Assembly: GCA_003163855.1 (NCBI GenBank)
Contig: PLRJ01000068.1
Location: forward strand, 22,878 to 86,877
Source of the DNA: Bryobacterales bacterium
GTDB lineage: Bacteria; Acidobacteriota; Terriglobia; Bryobacterales; Bryobacteraceae
DNA: 64,000 bases
Direction: 5' to 3'
Below the pieces are notes generated by a model that was not told where the DNA came from, did not search any database, and worked only from the letters and a program-made list of their open reading frames with translations. The translations under genes were made by a program, and so were the position numbers. Positions 29,268-38,770 of the stretch are shown here, piece by piece; position 1 is the stretch's first letter, and every line of letters begins with the position of its first letter.

Positions 29268-32192
29268 ATGGCGAGAAACCTGGTCGTTTGCTGTGACGGA
29301 ACTGGCAATGAGTACGGGACTGAAAACTCCAATGTAGTAAAGCTGTACTGGGCGTTATCGGCTCATGAGCAGCAAACTGGTTACTATCACCCGGGCGTCG
29401 GGACCGCCGGAGCCCGAAACGCGTTAACCGCCGCCGGCAAGTGGTGGACCAAAGTCCGTGGCCTGGCCTTCGGTTACGGCTTCTCCGACAACATCGCCGA
29501 CGTGTATGCGTTTCTCATGCGCGAGTACTCACCCGGCGACAAGATTTATATCTTCGGTTTCAGCCGCGGTTCTTACACGGCGCGTGCTCTCTGTGGTCTG
29601 CTGCACATGTGCGGGCTGCTGACGCGCGGTAATGAGGCGTTAATCCCCTATGCTCTTCGGCTGTACAAAGGCAGCGACCCGCAAAAGTTTAAGATCGCGA
29701 AAGGCTTTCGAGAGACCTTTAGCATTGAGTGCAAACCCTACTTTCTGGGATTGTGGGACACGGTCAGTTCCATCGGATGGATTCTGGATCCCATCTTTAA
29801 CGGGCAGGGCCGTCTGCCCTTTACCGCACAATTGCCGGACGTCAGTATCATCCGCCATGCCGTCTCGATAGATGAGCGGCGCGCCTTCTTCCGCCCAAAC
29901 CTTGTCAGTCAATCCGCTACCAACCCGCAAGATTTGAAGCAGGTCTGGTTCGCCGGCGTTCACTCAGATGTCGGAGGCAGTTATCCCGACGCCGAAAGCG
30001 GTTTGTCTCAGACTTCCTTGCGTTGGATGCTCTGCGAGGCAGCCTCAGCCGGAGTGGCTCTTGATCCTGAGAAATATGACGGGGTGTTAGGCGGCAAGTT
30101 TCCCTACATTCCGCCTAACCACTTGGGTAAGCTGCATAAGTCACTCAAGGGATTTTGGCTTTTGGCAGAAGTCTGGCCAAAGCTTCATTACCGCAGAGTG
30201 GAAGTTCCAGGCCAGACCGACCCTGAATGGAAGCGCGGCATTCGGATCAACCTAGGTCGTAAGCGCACGCTCCCGGCGGCCGCTCACGTCCATCAAAGTG
30301 TTCTCGACCGCATGCGCGACGACCCCGGCTACAAACCCAAGCTGCCCGCCGGCTACATTACAGAGCCCCCAAGCGATGGTGAGCTGGTTCCCCGCCCTGT
30401 CGCACCGCAGCCGCCGCCGGTGGTAACTAAACCGCCGCTGCTAAAGCGTCCCAGTGTCATCACGGTCCTGGCAGCGCTGGCTTTGCTGGGTATTTGCACC
30501 GCAGTCATTGCCATCTTCACTATCCATAACAGTCTGGAAGTGCCGGACATTAAGCGCCCCGCCAACGTCGTATTTCTAACCCAGAATTGGACCGAAGAAC
30601 AACGTCAGACTTACTATCACACCGCCCAAGGCAGCGAGCTGTTGCCTTACTCGTGGTTTCTCGCGCTTGAGCAACCGCGCTTAAGCATTACAGGCGCCCC
30701 GCTGTTCAAAGAAGACTCCTACATGCAGGGCTTTGGCTTCATTCCTGACAAACCATACGCCCAGAACCCGGATGCTTTGCCCGTAGGCTTCGCGCGTGAC
30801 GATCGATTTGTAGATCCATACACCGGACAACGAAACGCCGTTCTCGGCATCACCTGCGCGGCTTGCCATACGGGCGAGCTGTTCTATCAGGACAAGGCCA
30901 TTCGCATTGATGCCGGCCCCTCCATGATCGAATTGCAAAAATTCACTGAGGCGTTAGGTCTCGCCGTAACCTGGACTTACTACGATCCCCTGCGCTTCCG
31001 CCGGTTCGCTCATGCCATCCTCGGACCCGACCCTTCCACTGCCGACGAAGCTATCCTGCGCAAGGCGCTGAAATACTATCTCGACACCAGCTTCACCGAG
31101 TTCAAATCGACGCTCCATCTGTTTCCCACTCCCGAAGGTTACGGCCGCACCGATGCACTGGCTCGCATCGGCAATTTTGTTTTTGGCACTGAGTTGAACA
31201 ATCGAAAGAATCTAAAGGTCGCCGATGGTCCCGTAAACTATCCACCTGTCTGGGACACGTCATGGTTCGACTGGGTGCAATACAACGGATCGATTCAACA
31301 GCCCATGGGAAGGAACGTAGGCGAAGCACTAGGTGTGCGTGCCCGGCTTAACATGATCGGTTACCCCGGCACTCAATTCCAGAACACCATTCGCGTCGAA
31401 AATATCAATTCACTTGAGAAACTGCTGGGAGGTGAAGCTCCCGGCAAAGGCGTCTGGTCGCCCAAGTGGCCAGCCGAAATATTAGGCAAGATCGACGAAC
31501 AAAAAGCGCTTCAGGGCAAAGCGCTCTACAACAGTATGTGTATCGGTTGCCACAAGCCACCCATGCTTTCCGAGGAAGGTCAGAAACCCGAGTTTTGGAC
31601 CACCAAAACAGACAGCGCCGCCCCACAGTTCTTCAAAGTAACCTTGATTGACTTACCTGTCATTGGTACTGACCCCAAAGAAGCCCGGAATTTTGCAGAG
31701 CGCCAAGCCGACAGTGGTCCGGTTGGACAAGGAACCATCTCAGCCGCCGACGGGCTCAAGTACATCACACAGAAGATCATTGATCAGGCCTACTCCGATC
31801 TCAATCTTTCTCCGGAACAACGCCAGGCATGGGACGGTTACCGGGGGAATTCCGTCTTGGCGCCGCTCAAGTATAAGGCGCGCCCACATAACGGCATTTG
31901 GGCCACCCCGCCCTATCTGCACAACGGCTCCGTTCCAAACCTTTACGCACTGCTTTCGCCCGTTTCGGAGCGGCCCAAAGTCTTCTATCTCGGAAATAAG
32001 GAGTACGATCCTGTAAGACTCGGTCTCAACACCGAATCGCTGAAAGGCGCCTCCGAGTTTCGCACCAGCCTTCCCGGCAACTCCAACGCCGGGCACGAGT
32101 TCAATGACGGTCCCAAAGGCAACGGCATCATCGGGCGCAAGCTTTCCGAAGAAGAAAGAATGCAGATCATCGAGTACCTAAAAACGCTTTAG
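29268..32192 (+). CDS. DUF2235 hydrolase fused to a membrane-anchored di-heme cytochrome c
   Basis: 974 residues. Residues about 1-345 are DUF2235, an alpha/beta hydrolase-like domain (LVVCCDGTGNEYG, nucleophile-elbow GFSRGSYTARALCG, FAGVHSDVGGSY) known from the T6SS phospholipase effector Tle1 and related proteins. A Pro-rich linker leads to one membrane helix (about 401-424). Residues about 435-974 form a di-heme cytochrome c with CAACH (530-534) and CIGCH (758-762), a QNWTEEQRQTYYHTAQG entry motif and GIWATPPYLHNGS. These resemble the di-heme peroxidase-like/RoxA-type dioxygenase group. The hydrolase part has no signal peptide, so it would be cytosolic and the heme part periplasmic. No frameshift is visible; a GGAGG ribosome site precedes the ATG. 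Confidence 0.9.
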   Translation: MARNLVVCCDGTGNEYGTENSNVVKLYWALSAHEQQTGYYHPGVGTAGARNALTAAGKWWTKVRGLAFGYGFSDNIADVYAFLMREYSPGDKIYIFGFSRGSYTARALCGLLHMCGLLTRGNEALIPYALRLYKGSDPQKFKIAKGFRETFSIECKPYFLGLWDTVSSIGWILDPIFNGQGRLPFTAQLPDVSIIRHAVSIDERRAFFRPNLVSQSATNPQDLKQVWFAGVHSDVGGSYPDAESGLSQTSLRWMLCEAASAGVALDPEKYDGVLGGKFPYIPPNHLGKLHKSLKGFWLLAEVWPKLHYRRVEVPGQTDPEWKRGIRINLGRKRTLPAAAHVHQSVLDRMRDDPGYKPKLPAGYITEPPSDGELVPRPVAPQPPPVVTKPPLLKRPSVITVLAALALLGICTAVIAIFTIHNSLEVPDIKRPANVVFLTQNWTEEQRQTYYHTAQGSELLPYSWFLALEQPRLSITGAPLFKEDSYMQGFGFIPDKPYAQNPDALPVGFARDDRFVDPYTGQRNAVLGITCAACHTGELFYQDKAIRIDAGPSMIELQKFTEALGLAVTWTYYDPLRFRRFAHAILGPDPSTADEAILRKALKYYLDTSFTEFKSTLHLFPTPEGYGRTDALARIGNFVFGTELNNRKNLKVADGPVNYPPVWDTSWFDWVQYNGSIQQPMGRNVGEALGVRARLNMIGYPGTQFQNTIRVENINSLEKLLGGEAPGKGVWSPKWPAEILGKIDEQKALQGKALYNSMCIGCHKPPMLSEEGQKPEFWTTKTDSAAPQFFKVTLIDLPVIGTDPKEARNFAERQADSGPVGQGTISAADGLKYITQKIIDQAYSDLNLSPEQRQAWDGYRGNSVLAPLKYKARPHNGIWATPPYLHNGSVPNLYALLSPVSERPKVFYLGNKEYDPVRLGLNTESLKGASEFRTSLPGNSNAGHEFNDGPKGNGIIGRKLSEEERMQIIEYLKTL

Positions 32193-32200
32193 AACAGCAA

Positions 32201-32240
32201 GAACCGGTGCGCGGAATCCATCCACGCACCGGTTCGTTTT
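32201..32240 (+). terminator. Rho-independent terminator between convergent genes
   Basis: A perfect 11-bp stem, GAACCGGTGCG 32201-32211 with CGCACCGGTTC 32225-32235, and a 13-nt loop, followed by GTTTT. It ends the plus-strand cluster and overlaps the stop of the convergent gene by two bases. Confidence 0.8.
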
Positions 32241-32607
32241 AGCGGAAGCCTTCGCAAGACAACAGATTGCGGTTATTCAAATCCAGGTAATCGCTGTGGC
32301 TGAAATCCACATTGTTCACCACGCAAGCGTCGCCGTCTTCATCCACCAGCTTGATGTCGTAATAGCCGGGTTCCAGATCCACTGTCACTTTCCAGTCCGG
32401 GCTCAGAACTTTCGTCCCTAACCGGTCGTAGCCCCAACGCGTGCTGCTCGACGGTGCGACGAAAAGCCGGCGGATGGTGAAGGTCGAATGATTATAAACA
32501 GTGAAAGTCCGCAGATAATCCTGCGCCGACGCTGTGACAGAGGTTGCAAAGGAGGCCATCAGAAGCACGGCCGAGGTGATTAAGCGATTTTTCAGGTTGT
32601 TGAACAT
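32239..32607 (-). CDS. Small secreted protein of unknown function
   Basis: 122 residues from the ATG at 32607, with an AAGGAG ribosome site 6 nt before it. The signal peptide is MFNNLKNRLITSAVLLMASFA with a likely cut near TASA-QD. The mature part is about 95 residues and beta-rich (TFTVYNHSTFTIRRLFVAPSS, DLEPGYYDIKLVDEDGDAC), with two cysteines near the end. The pattern resembles small periplasmic beta-sandwich proteins of unknown role. No partner is evident; it is transcribed alone. Confidence 0.75.
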   Translation of the reverse strand: MFNNLKNRLITSAVLLMASFATSVTASAQDYLRTFTVYNHSTFTIRRLFVAPSSSTRWGYDRLGTKVLSPDWKVTVDLEPGYYDIKLVDEDGDACVVNNVDFSHSDYLDLNNRNLLSCEGFR

Positions 32608-32687
32608 TTTTTTCTCCTTGTTCTTGCAGGCCGTTCTGCCTGCCACACTAGGAAAGGCGCAAACGAACAGGAGTTTTGCTCAACTAG

Positions 32688-33296
32688 TTAGAATTTCCGG
32701 ATTACCCACGTGGTCATGCAGCGCTGGTTTTGCACGATGGTGGTTTTTAGCGGATCAACCAGTTCGCCGTTCAACTCGCTGGTCAGCTTTTCCAGCATGG
32801 CTGCATCCACCAGAAACCGTTCCGTTCCGTCCGGAAGAAGATACCTGCGCCCTTTCACCCGCTCCACTCGCTTCTCCATCCCGATGGACGAAGCCAGACG
32901 CGCAAAAAGCACGCCGCCGCTTTTCAGCACCCGCCACATGCCGGCTACCATAGCCAGGAACTGCCGCTCGTCTTCAGCAAAATGCAGCACGGCGTTGCTA
33001 AGAACCCAGTCGAAGAAACCATCGGGATGCGGAATGGCTTCCACCCTCCCGACCTGAAATCTGGTTGGTGGAAGCCCGTTCCCCAGCTGAGAAGCCAGTT
33101 GCCTCACCTCGGCAATGCATTGCGGGTCTTGATCGACACCAAAAACGTCGAACCGTTCCCGCAGTAAGTAGACCAGGTTGCGTCCGCCGCCGCATCCGGC
33201 ATCCAGAATCCGCATGCCTGGCAGAATACGGCCCTTCAGAAGCTGGTCGAACAGATAGATGTCTATGTTGCCGAATTGCCCCTGAAGGTTGGTCAA
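32688..33296 (-). CDS. SAM-dependent methyltransferase, class I
   Basis: 202 residues. Motif I ILDAGCGGGRNLVYLL (about 28-43), acidic residue after strand 2 (VFGVDQD), and motif IV region DWVLSNAVLHFAED. The last part, WRVLKSGGVLFARLAS, is the usual strand 5 region. The substrate is unknown. The start is TTG at 33296, immediately after the TAA of the aldo/keto reductase gene, giving tight translational coupling; an alternative start inside cannot be excluded. Confidence 0.88.
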   Translation of the reverse strand: MTNLQGQFGNIDIYLFDQLLKGRILPGMRILDAGCGGGRNLVYLLRERFDVFGVDQDPQCIAEVRQLASQLGNGLPPTRFQVGRVEAIPHPDGFFDWVLSNAVLHFAEDERQFLAMVAGMWRVLKSGGVLFARLASSIGMEKRVERVKGRRYLLPDGTERFLVDAAMLEKLTSELNGELVDPLKTTIVQNQRCMTTWVIRKF

Positions 33297-34166
33297 TTAC
33301 TTCGCTGCATCCTCAATTTCCTGCCATTCGCTGTCACTGAGGTCCACTTCCACCGCGGCCACATTCTCCTCAAGGTGCGCCACCGATGATGTTCCCGGAA
33401 TCGGCAGCATAACCGGCGAACGCCGCAGCAGCCATGCAAGCGACAATTGCGACACGGTTGCTCCATGCTCCTTTGCCACCGCATCCAGTTTGCCGCCCGG
33501 CTGTGCCAGTTTCCCCGCCGCAACCGGAAACCATGGAATAAAGGCGATGTTGTGCCTGGTGCAGTAATCAACCACATCCTCGTGCGCCCGGTCGCCGATG
33601 TTATAACGGTTCTGCACGCTGACAATCTCAACTGTCTTGCGAGCTTTGTCAATCTCGGCCGGCGTCACCTCGCTCAATCCTACGTGACGAATTTTGCCTT
33701 CTGCCTGCAGTTTCTTGATTGCACCCAGCGACTCCTCTACCGGAACCTTGGCGTCAATCCGATGCAGCTGCCATAGATCGATATGGTCCAGTTTCAGCCG
33801 GCGCAGACTCATCTCCACTTGCTGAACCAGATACTCCGGCCGCCCGACGGGCAGCCATTTATTAGGACCTTGTCTGGTTAATCCGGCTTTCGTCGCAATC
33901 ACCACGCCCGGCGCGTAGGGCGCCAGCGCTTCACCTATCAGGCGCTCACTCACCTCAGGCCCATACGAGTCAGCCGTGTCGATGAAGTTCACACCCAGTT
34001 CTACTGCGCGTATCAAAACCTTCTTGGCTGTGTTCGCGTCCTTTGGCTCGCCCCAAATACCCTCGCCCGTAATTCGCATCGCGCCAAATCCCAATCGGTT
34101 TACGGTCAAGTCGCCGCCCAGCGCGAAAGAACCGCCAAGCTTCGCATTCAATGTTGTTGTAGTCAT
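33297..34166 (-). CDS. Aldo/keto reductase
   Basis: 289 residues. The NADPH-dependent AKR barrel is indicated by GFGAMRITGEGIWG, the catalytic Asp/Tyr block NFIDTADSYGPEVSERLIGEAL, the conserved Lys in VIATKAGLTR, the His block IDLWQLHRID, and the C-terminal cofactor segment PVMLPIPGTSSVAHLEENV. It reduces aldehydes or ketones; the actual substrate is not deducible. It starts 49 nt downstream of the MFS transporter gene on the same strand and is coupled to the methyltransferase. Confidence 0.94.
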   Translation of the reverse strand: MTTTTLNAKLGGSFALGGDLTVNRLGFGAMRITGEGIWGEPKDANTAKKVLIRAVELGVNFIDTADSYGPEVSERLIGEALAPYAPGVVIATKAGLTRQGPNKWLPVGRPEYLVQQVEMSLRRLKLDHIDLWQLHRIDAKVPVEESLGAIKKLQAEGKIRHVGLSEVTPAEIDKARKTVEIVSVQNRYNIGDRAHEDVVDYCTRHNIAFIPWFPVAAGKLAQPGGKLDAVAKEHGATVSQLSLAWLLRRSPVMLPIPGTSSVAHLEENVAAVEVDLSDSEWQEIEDAAK

Positions 34167-34215
34167 AAGCTATTGATGGAATTCAAATCCCTTAGGTGCC
34201 AAGCCGTTTTCACCG

Positions 34216-35511
34216 CTACCGCATAGCCGCCAAATCTTCGCCCTTTGTCTCGCGTACCATCAGTAAACCCAACAGCGTCAGCAGCGCCGAGCCGGAAAGA
34301 TAATAACCCACATACGCTAGCCCGTAGTTCTTAGCCAGCCAAGTAGCAATATAAGGAGCGAGAGACGCGCCAAATATCCCGGCAAAATTGAAAGCAAGCG
34401 AACTGCCCGTATAGCGTATCGAGGTTGGAAACAACTCGGAAATCACCGTTCCCACCGGTCCATAAGTCAGGCCCATCAGCGCCAGCCCGATTCCCATCAT
34501 CAACAAGGCGCCGGTTGTACCCGCAACGAAAAGCGGCGCCAGTATCAAACCAAAAATGAAGATGAAAACAGTGACGCCTATCATCACCCGCCGCCGCCCG
34601 CGTTCAGCCATCACAGCCGAGATAGGAATCATCAAGGCGAAGAACGATATGTCGAACAACTGCATCAGCAAAAACTTGCTGCGGCTGAAACCGAGCGCAC
34701 TAGTTCCCCATGACAACGCAAACACCGTCATCAGATAGAACAGAACAAAGGTTGCCAGGCAGACCAGGATGCCCGCCAGCAAAGTTGTGGCGTGACTTCG
34801 GAACACCTCAAGTATAGGTACTTTAACTTGCTCGCCGCGCTCCAGCGCTTCTCGAAAAATGGGCGTCTCCGTAATCGTCAGCCGCACATAGAGGCCCAGA
34901 AACACCAGCACCGCACTAGCCAAAAACGGCAGGCGCCATCCAAAGCGAAAGAACTGAGCGTCAGTAAGCCAGCGCGACAGGACGAGAAACACGCCGCCGG
35001 AAAGAAAGAATCCGATAGGCGCGCCCAGTTGCGGGAACATGCCGTACCAGGCACGTTTGCCCGCAGGAGCATTCTCAATCGCCAGTAACACCGCTCCGCC
35101 CCACTCGCCTCCAAGCCCAAGACCCTGGCCAAACCGGCAAAGCGCAAGCAGTAGTGGCGCTGCCAAACCAATGGAGGTGTATGTGGGTAAAGCGCCAATA
35201 GTCACCGTGGATAATCCCATGGTCAGTAGAGCGAGCACCAGCGTTGTCTTCCGCCCAACCCGATCTCCAAAGTGACCAAACAGCGCCGAACCGATCGGCC
35301 GAGCCAGAAACGCAATCCCGAACGTCGCCAGCGAGGCAAGTGTTGCCGAGGCAGGGTCAGTTTTCGGAAAGAAAAGACGGGGAAAAACCAGTACCGCTGC
35401 CGTGGCGTAAATGTAGAAATCGAAAAACTCTATGGTAGTGCCAATGAGGCTGGCGAACAGCACTTGACGCGGCGAGTTCACCCCGGCCTTGGCCTTGGTT
35501 AGCAAATCCAT
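34216..35511 (-). CDS. MFS transporter, metabolite:H+ symporter (MHS) family
   Basis: 431 residues with twelve hydrophobic segments. The MHS signature is seen: ASLIGTTIEFFDFYIYATAAVLVFP near the N-terminus, the loop 2-3 motif GHFGDRVGRKTTL, and GLGLGGEWGGAVL in helix 4. MHS members import organic acids, sugars or osmolytes by proton symport (for example ProP, KgtP). The substrate is unknown. A TAAGAT hexamer precedes the ATG by 5 nt and there is no ribosome site, consistent with a leaderless transcript. Confidence 0.93.
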   Translation of the reverse strand: MDLLTKAKAGVNSPRQVLFASLIGTTIEFFDFYIYATAAVLVFPRLFFPKTDPASATLASLATFGIAFLARPIGSALFGHFGDRVGRKTTLVLALLTMGLSTVTIGALPTYTSIGLAAPLLLALCRFGQGLGLGGEWGGAVLLAIENAPAGKRAWYGMFPQLGAPIGFFLSGGVFLVLSRWLTDAQFFRFGWRLPFLASAVLVFLGLYVRLTITETPIFREALERGEQVKVPILEVFRSHATTLLAGILVCLATFVLFYLMTVFALSWGTSALGFSRSKFLLMQLFDISFFALMIPISAVMAERGRRRVMIGVTVFIFIFGLILAPLFVAGTTGALLMMGIGLALMGLTYGPVGTVISELFPTSIRYTGSSLAFNFAGIFGASLAPYIATWLAKNYGLAYVGYYLSGSALLTLLGLLMVRETKGEDLAAMR

Positions 35512-35531
35512 GGCTCATCTTACAAAGCTCT

Positions 35532-35984
35532 CTAACTCCCTCTTTTTCTGTAGAGATCTCGAAGCGTGTCGCCAAGCGCTATGAATTCAGCCAGCCCCGG
35601 CGGCTTGGTTAAATACGAATCGGCTTCGGCCGCCTTCATTCGCATCACATCTTCAGGGGACGAGCTCAGGACAACCACTAACATTTTGCAGAGATCCTCT
35701 GAGTTCCGGATGTAGGCGAGGACCTCGGGGCCATCGACAGTCTTCAGGTTCAAGTCGAGGATAACCATGTCCGGGAGCAACTCGTCTTGAAACGGCGCCT
35801 CACCGCGCAGCAGCCGCAACGCAGGCGCTCCGTCGTCAATCACCGTCGGCTGCCCCGTAAAGCCCGCTAACTTCAAAGCCTGCTTCAGCAATAAGACATC
35901 GATTGGATTGTCCTCTACTATTAAGATTCTCGGATTAAGTGGCGGATTACCGTTCTCAAGAACCGACTCGGGTGTCTGTCCCAT
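35532..35984 (-). CDS. Single-domain response regulator
   Basis: 150 residues forming one receiver domain: acidic pair E24 D25 (ILIVEDNPID), phospho-acceptor D77 (MVILDLNL), switch Ser/Thr in VVLSSSP and conserved K127 (YLTKPPG). The spacing and the LKTVDGPEVL loop match the Rcp1-like receivers that work with phytochrome-type histidine kinases. No output domain and no kinase gene is adjacent, so it is an orphan partner. A GGGAGGAA ribosome site precedes the ATG. Confidence 0.92.
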   Translation of the reverse strand: MGQTPESVLENGNPPLNPRILIVEDNPIDVLLLKQALKLAGFTGQPTVIDDGAPALRLLRGEAPFQDELLPDMVILDLNLKTVDGPEVLAYIRNSEDLCKMLVVVLSSSPEDVMRMKAAEADSYLTKPPGLAEFIALGDTLRDLYRKRGS

Positions 35985-36163
35985 CCGATGTTCCTCCCGG
36001 TTGAAGACACTCAGATGAAATCACATCTGCCTCTCGCGCGGCACACTCCCATGCCACTCCGAGGTTTCTTGTTTCTACTTATATCAGCTATTTGAAGCTT
36101 TCCCAAAACCTTCTTTTCAAATCGCCGTTACATACTTCACAGTCACAGTAAAATAACGGCATA

Positions 36164-36709
36164 ATGCAAGTATTGTTAAGCGCGGCTGTTATGCTGCTTA
36201 TTGGCCTCCCAACGCTTGGCCACTCTGGCCCGCTCGGTAAGCTTGAAGATCCCTTTCAATCCGTCGCCAAAGTGCGCGTGCTTCTGTTCGTCAGAACCGA
36301 TTGTCCCATCACCAATCGATATGCTCCTGAACTAAAACGGATAGCAGCCGAATTTCAGAACCAGTCAGTTGAGTTCTGGCTCGTCTACCCCGACAAGAAC
36401 GAAACTCCGCAAGCCATCGAAAAGCACAGGAGCGAATACCAGTTGCCTGGAACTCCCGTTCGCGATCCTGAACAAACGCTGGCAAAAAGAGCGCAAGCCA
36501 CCGTCTCGCCCCAGGCCGCCGTCTTCGATCATGGCGGCCGCTTGCTTTACTCAGGCCGCATTGACGATCGCTACCTCGATTTTGGAAAGAGCCGTCCAGA
36601 ACCTTCCACGCACGATCTCGAACTCGCCATTCGCGCTGTCTTGGCCGGTAAACCAGTGGCCCAGTCGCGAACCAAAGCTATCGGTTGCTATCTTGCCGAC
36701 CTGCGCTAA
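36164..36709 (+). CDS. Exported thioredoxin-fold (redoxin-like) protein
   Basis: 181 residues with an N-terminal signal or anchor (VLLSAAVMLLIGLPTLG). The fold follows the redoxin pattern: VRVLLFVRTDCPITNRYAPEL, where CxxC is reduced to a single cysteine (DCPIT), a predicted strand EFWLVYPDKN, and AVFDHGGRLLYSGRIDDRYL. The conserved late cysteine appears in AIGCYLADL, as in the redoxin-domain proteins of Acidobacteria and Planctomycetes. It could be a peroxidase-like or disulfide-handling enzyme outside the cytoplasm. Transcribed toward the DUF5009 gene, 45 nt downstream. Confidence 0.8.
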   Translation: MQVLLSAAVMLLIGLPTLGHSGPLGKLEDPFQSVAKVRVLLFVRTDCPITNRYAPELKRIAAEFQNQSVEFWLVYPDKNETPQAIEKHRSEYQLPGTPVRDPEQTLAKRAQATVSPQAAVFDHGGRLLYSGRIDDRYLDFGKSRPEPSTHDLELAIRAVLAGKPVAQSRTKAIGCYLADLR

Positions 36710-36741
36710 ACTCAAACGCGCACTGTAAACGCTTTTTCGTG

Positions 36742-36747
36742 TATAGT
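36742..36747 (+). promoter_or_regulatory. -10-like TATAGT before the DUF5009 gene
   Basis: TATAGT ends 7 nt before the ATG at 36755, with no ribosome site between; a leaderless transcript is implied. No -35 is seen. Confidence 0.5.
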
Positions 36748-36754
36748 ACCTGCA

Positions 36755-37990
36755 ATGGCTCCTGCCACAACCATTAGCGAGCGGCAGCGTAACCGCCCCA
36801 TCTTCATCGCAGGAACGCGTCCGCACGGCGCTAGAGTACTGGCCGTTGATGCCTATCGCGGCTTCGTCATGCTGCTTATGATGGCGGAGGTTCTGCACCT
36901 CGCGCACGTGTCTGCTGCTTATCCCGGAAATCTGTTCTGGCGCATCGCCGCTTTCAATCAAACGCATGTCGAATGGGCCGGCCTTTCCCTCCACGACATG
37001 ATTCAGCCGTCATTCTCCTTTCTCGTAGGCGTCGCACTTCCTTACTCCATTGCCAGCCGTATCCGAGTTGGCCAATCGTTCGCGCAGATGCTGGGCCATA
37101 GCGTCTGGCGATCATTGGTCTTGATTGCCCTCGGCATCTTTCTCCGTTCCACCCACAGCGCGCAGACTTACTTCACCTTCGAAGATACACTGACGCAGAT
37201 CGGCCTCGGCTATACATTTCTGTTTCTGCTGGGACTCAAGCCCGAACGCTGGCAGTGGACCGCGCTCGGCTTGATTCTGTTTGGCTACTGGCTCGCCTGG
37301 GCCCTGTATCCGCTACCCGCTCCGGATTTCAATTGGCAAGCGGTCGGCGTACCCGCCAACTGGCCGCACAACTTCAGCGGTTTTGCCGCCCATTGGAACA
37401 AGAACAATAACCTCGGCACCCATATTGATCAGTGGTTTCTGAATCTATTCCCGCGGACGAAGCCGTTCGTTTATAACGGCGGCGGTTACCTTACCTCCAG
37501 CTTCGTTCCTACCCTTGGCACCATGATCCTCGGACTCATCGCCGGTCGTTGGTTGCAATCGGCTGATCCGGAGATCCCGTTCAGGAAATTCATGGTCGCA
37601 GGCGCGCTCTGCATACTGGCGGGAGCCGTTCTTCACTACAGTGGCCTCTGCCCCATCGTCAAACGAATCTGGACGCCAAGCTGGACACTATTTAGCGGCG
37701 GCATCTGTTTCCTTTTTCTAACCGCCTTCTCCTGGTTCATCGACGTGAAAGGTTGGAACAAACCTGCCTTTCCCCTTATCGTCATCGGCAGAAACTCCAT
37801 CACGGCCTATCTGCTGGCCGATCTTTGCGGCGAGTTCATCAGCCAGTCGTTTTACATCCACCTCGGCCACGCGACCTTTCAAATTCTGGGCGGCGGCTTG
37901 GAGCCACTACTACACGGCATGGCCGTCTTACTCACGTTTTGGCTAATCTTGTACTGGATGTATCGACGCGGCATCTTCCTGCGAATCTGA
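36755..37990 (+). CDS. DUF5009/HGSNAT-like membrane acyltransferase
   Basis: 411 residues with about ten membrane helices. The signature [18 protein letters not shown] in the first helix region, followed by [20 protein letters not shown] and the late [15 protein letters not shown], matches the heparan-alpha-glucosaminide N-acetyltransferase-like family (DUF1624/DUF5009). Bacterial members are thought to transfer acetyl groups across the inner membrane onto glycans; the acceptor is unknown. The active-site histidine would be in the LHL or MIQPS regions. It is convergent with the SDR gene, 2 nt apart. Confidence 0.85.
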   Translation: MAPATTISERQRNRPIFIAGTRPHGARVLAVDAYRGFVMLLMMAEVLHLAHVSAAYPGNLFWRIAAFNQTHVEWAGLSLHDMIQPSFSFLVGVALPYSIASRIRVGQSFAQMLGHSVWRSLVLIALGIFLRSTHSAQTYFTFEDTLTQIGLGYTFLFLLGLKPERWQWTALGLILFGYWLAWALYPLPAPDFNWQAVGVPANWPHNFSGFAAHWNKNNNLGTHIDQWFLNLFPRTKPFVYNGGGYLTSSFVPTLGTMILGLIAGRWLQSADPEIPFRKFMVAGALCILAGAVLHYSGLCPIVKRIWTPSWTLFSGGICFLFLTAFSWFIDVKGWNKPAFPLIVIGRNSITAYLLADLCGEFISQSFYIHLGHATFQILGGGLEPLLHGMAVLLTFWLILYWMYRRGIFLRI

Positions 37991-37992
37991 CT

Positions 37993-38736
37993 TTATCCGC
38001 GGCCCACAAGCGGCATCTTCGTGGCCATGATGGTCATGAATTGTACGTTCGCCTCCAGCGGAAGCTTAGCCATGTGAACCACGGCCTCCGCGACATGCCG
38101 AACATCCATGCGTGGTTCTACCATCAACTGACCGTTGGCCTGCGGTACTCCCGCCGCCATTCTTTCTGTCATCTCAGTTGCCGCATTGCCGATATCAATC
38201 TGTCCGCACGCGATGTTGAACGGGCGCCCATCCAGTGATAGCGACTTCGTCAGGCCCGTAATGGCATGTTTCGTCGCCGTGTAAGGCGCTGAATTTGGAC
38301 GCGGAGCCGTTGCCGATATCGAACCGTTGTTGATTATGCGCCCGCCTTGCGGCTGCTGCTTCTTCATCATTCGGAAAGCAGCTTGCGCGCATAAAAACGC
38401 CCCGGTAAGATTCACGTTCACCACGTTTTGCCATTGTTCGAACGTCAATTCGTCCACCGGCACGGCGGGCGCGCCGATACCGGCATTATTGAACAGCACG
38501 TCCAGCCGGCCGAACTCCTGTTCCATTCGCGCGTAAAGAGCCGCTACTGCCTCCGGTTTGCCGACGTCGGTGGGCACTATCAGGCACGTTCCGCCCTTCG
38601 CTTGCTCCGCCGTCGCCGACAACTCCGCCTCGCGCCGTCCCACCAGCACAACCCTGAACTCATTCTCAAGCAAGGCCAGCGCCACAGCCCGTCCAATGCC
38701 ACTGCCCGCCCCAGTTACAACTGCTACCTTTTGCAT
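37993..38736 (-). CDS. Short-chain dehydrogenase/reductase
   Basis: 247 residues. The classical SDR elements are present: nucleotide-binding [20 protein letters not shown], the catalytic Ser in [17 protein letters not shown] followed by YTATKHA (YxxxK). It uses NAD(P)H to reduce or oxidise an alcohol; the substrate cannot be told. A divergent gene for an alkyltransferase-like protein lies upstream, and the 34 nt between them hold a TATACT box readable for that gene. Confidence 0.95.
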   Translation of the reverse strand: MQKVAVVTGAGSGIGRAVALALLENEFRVVLVGRREAELSATAEQAKGGTCLIVPTDVGKPEAVAALYARMEQEFGRLDVLFNNAGIGAPAVPVDELTFEQWQNVVNVNLTGAFLCAQAAFRMMKKQQPQGGRIINNGSISATAPRPNSAPYTATKHAITGLTKSLSLDGRPFNIACGQIDIGNAATEMTERMAAGVPQANGQLMVEPRMDVRHVAEAVVHMAKLPLEANVQFMTIMATKMPLVGRG

Positions 38737-38770
38737 CGCTTCCTATACTCTCAACCAGCAGAATAAAAAC

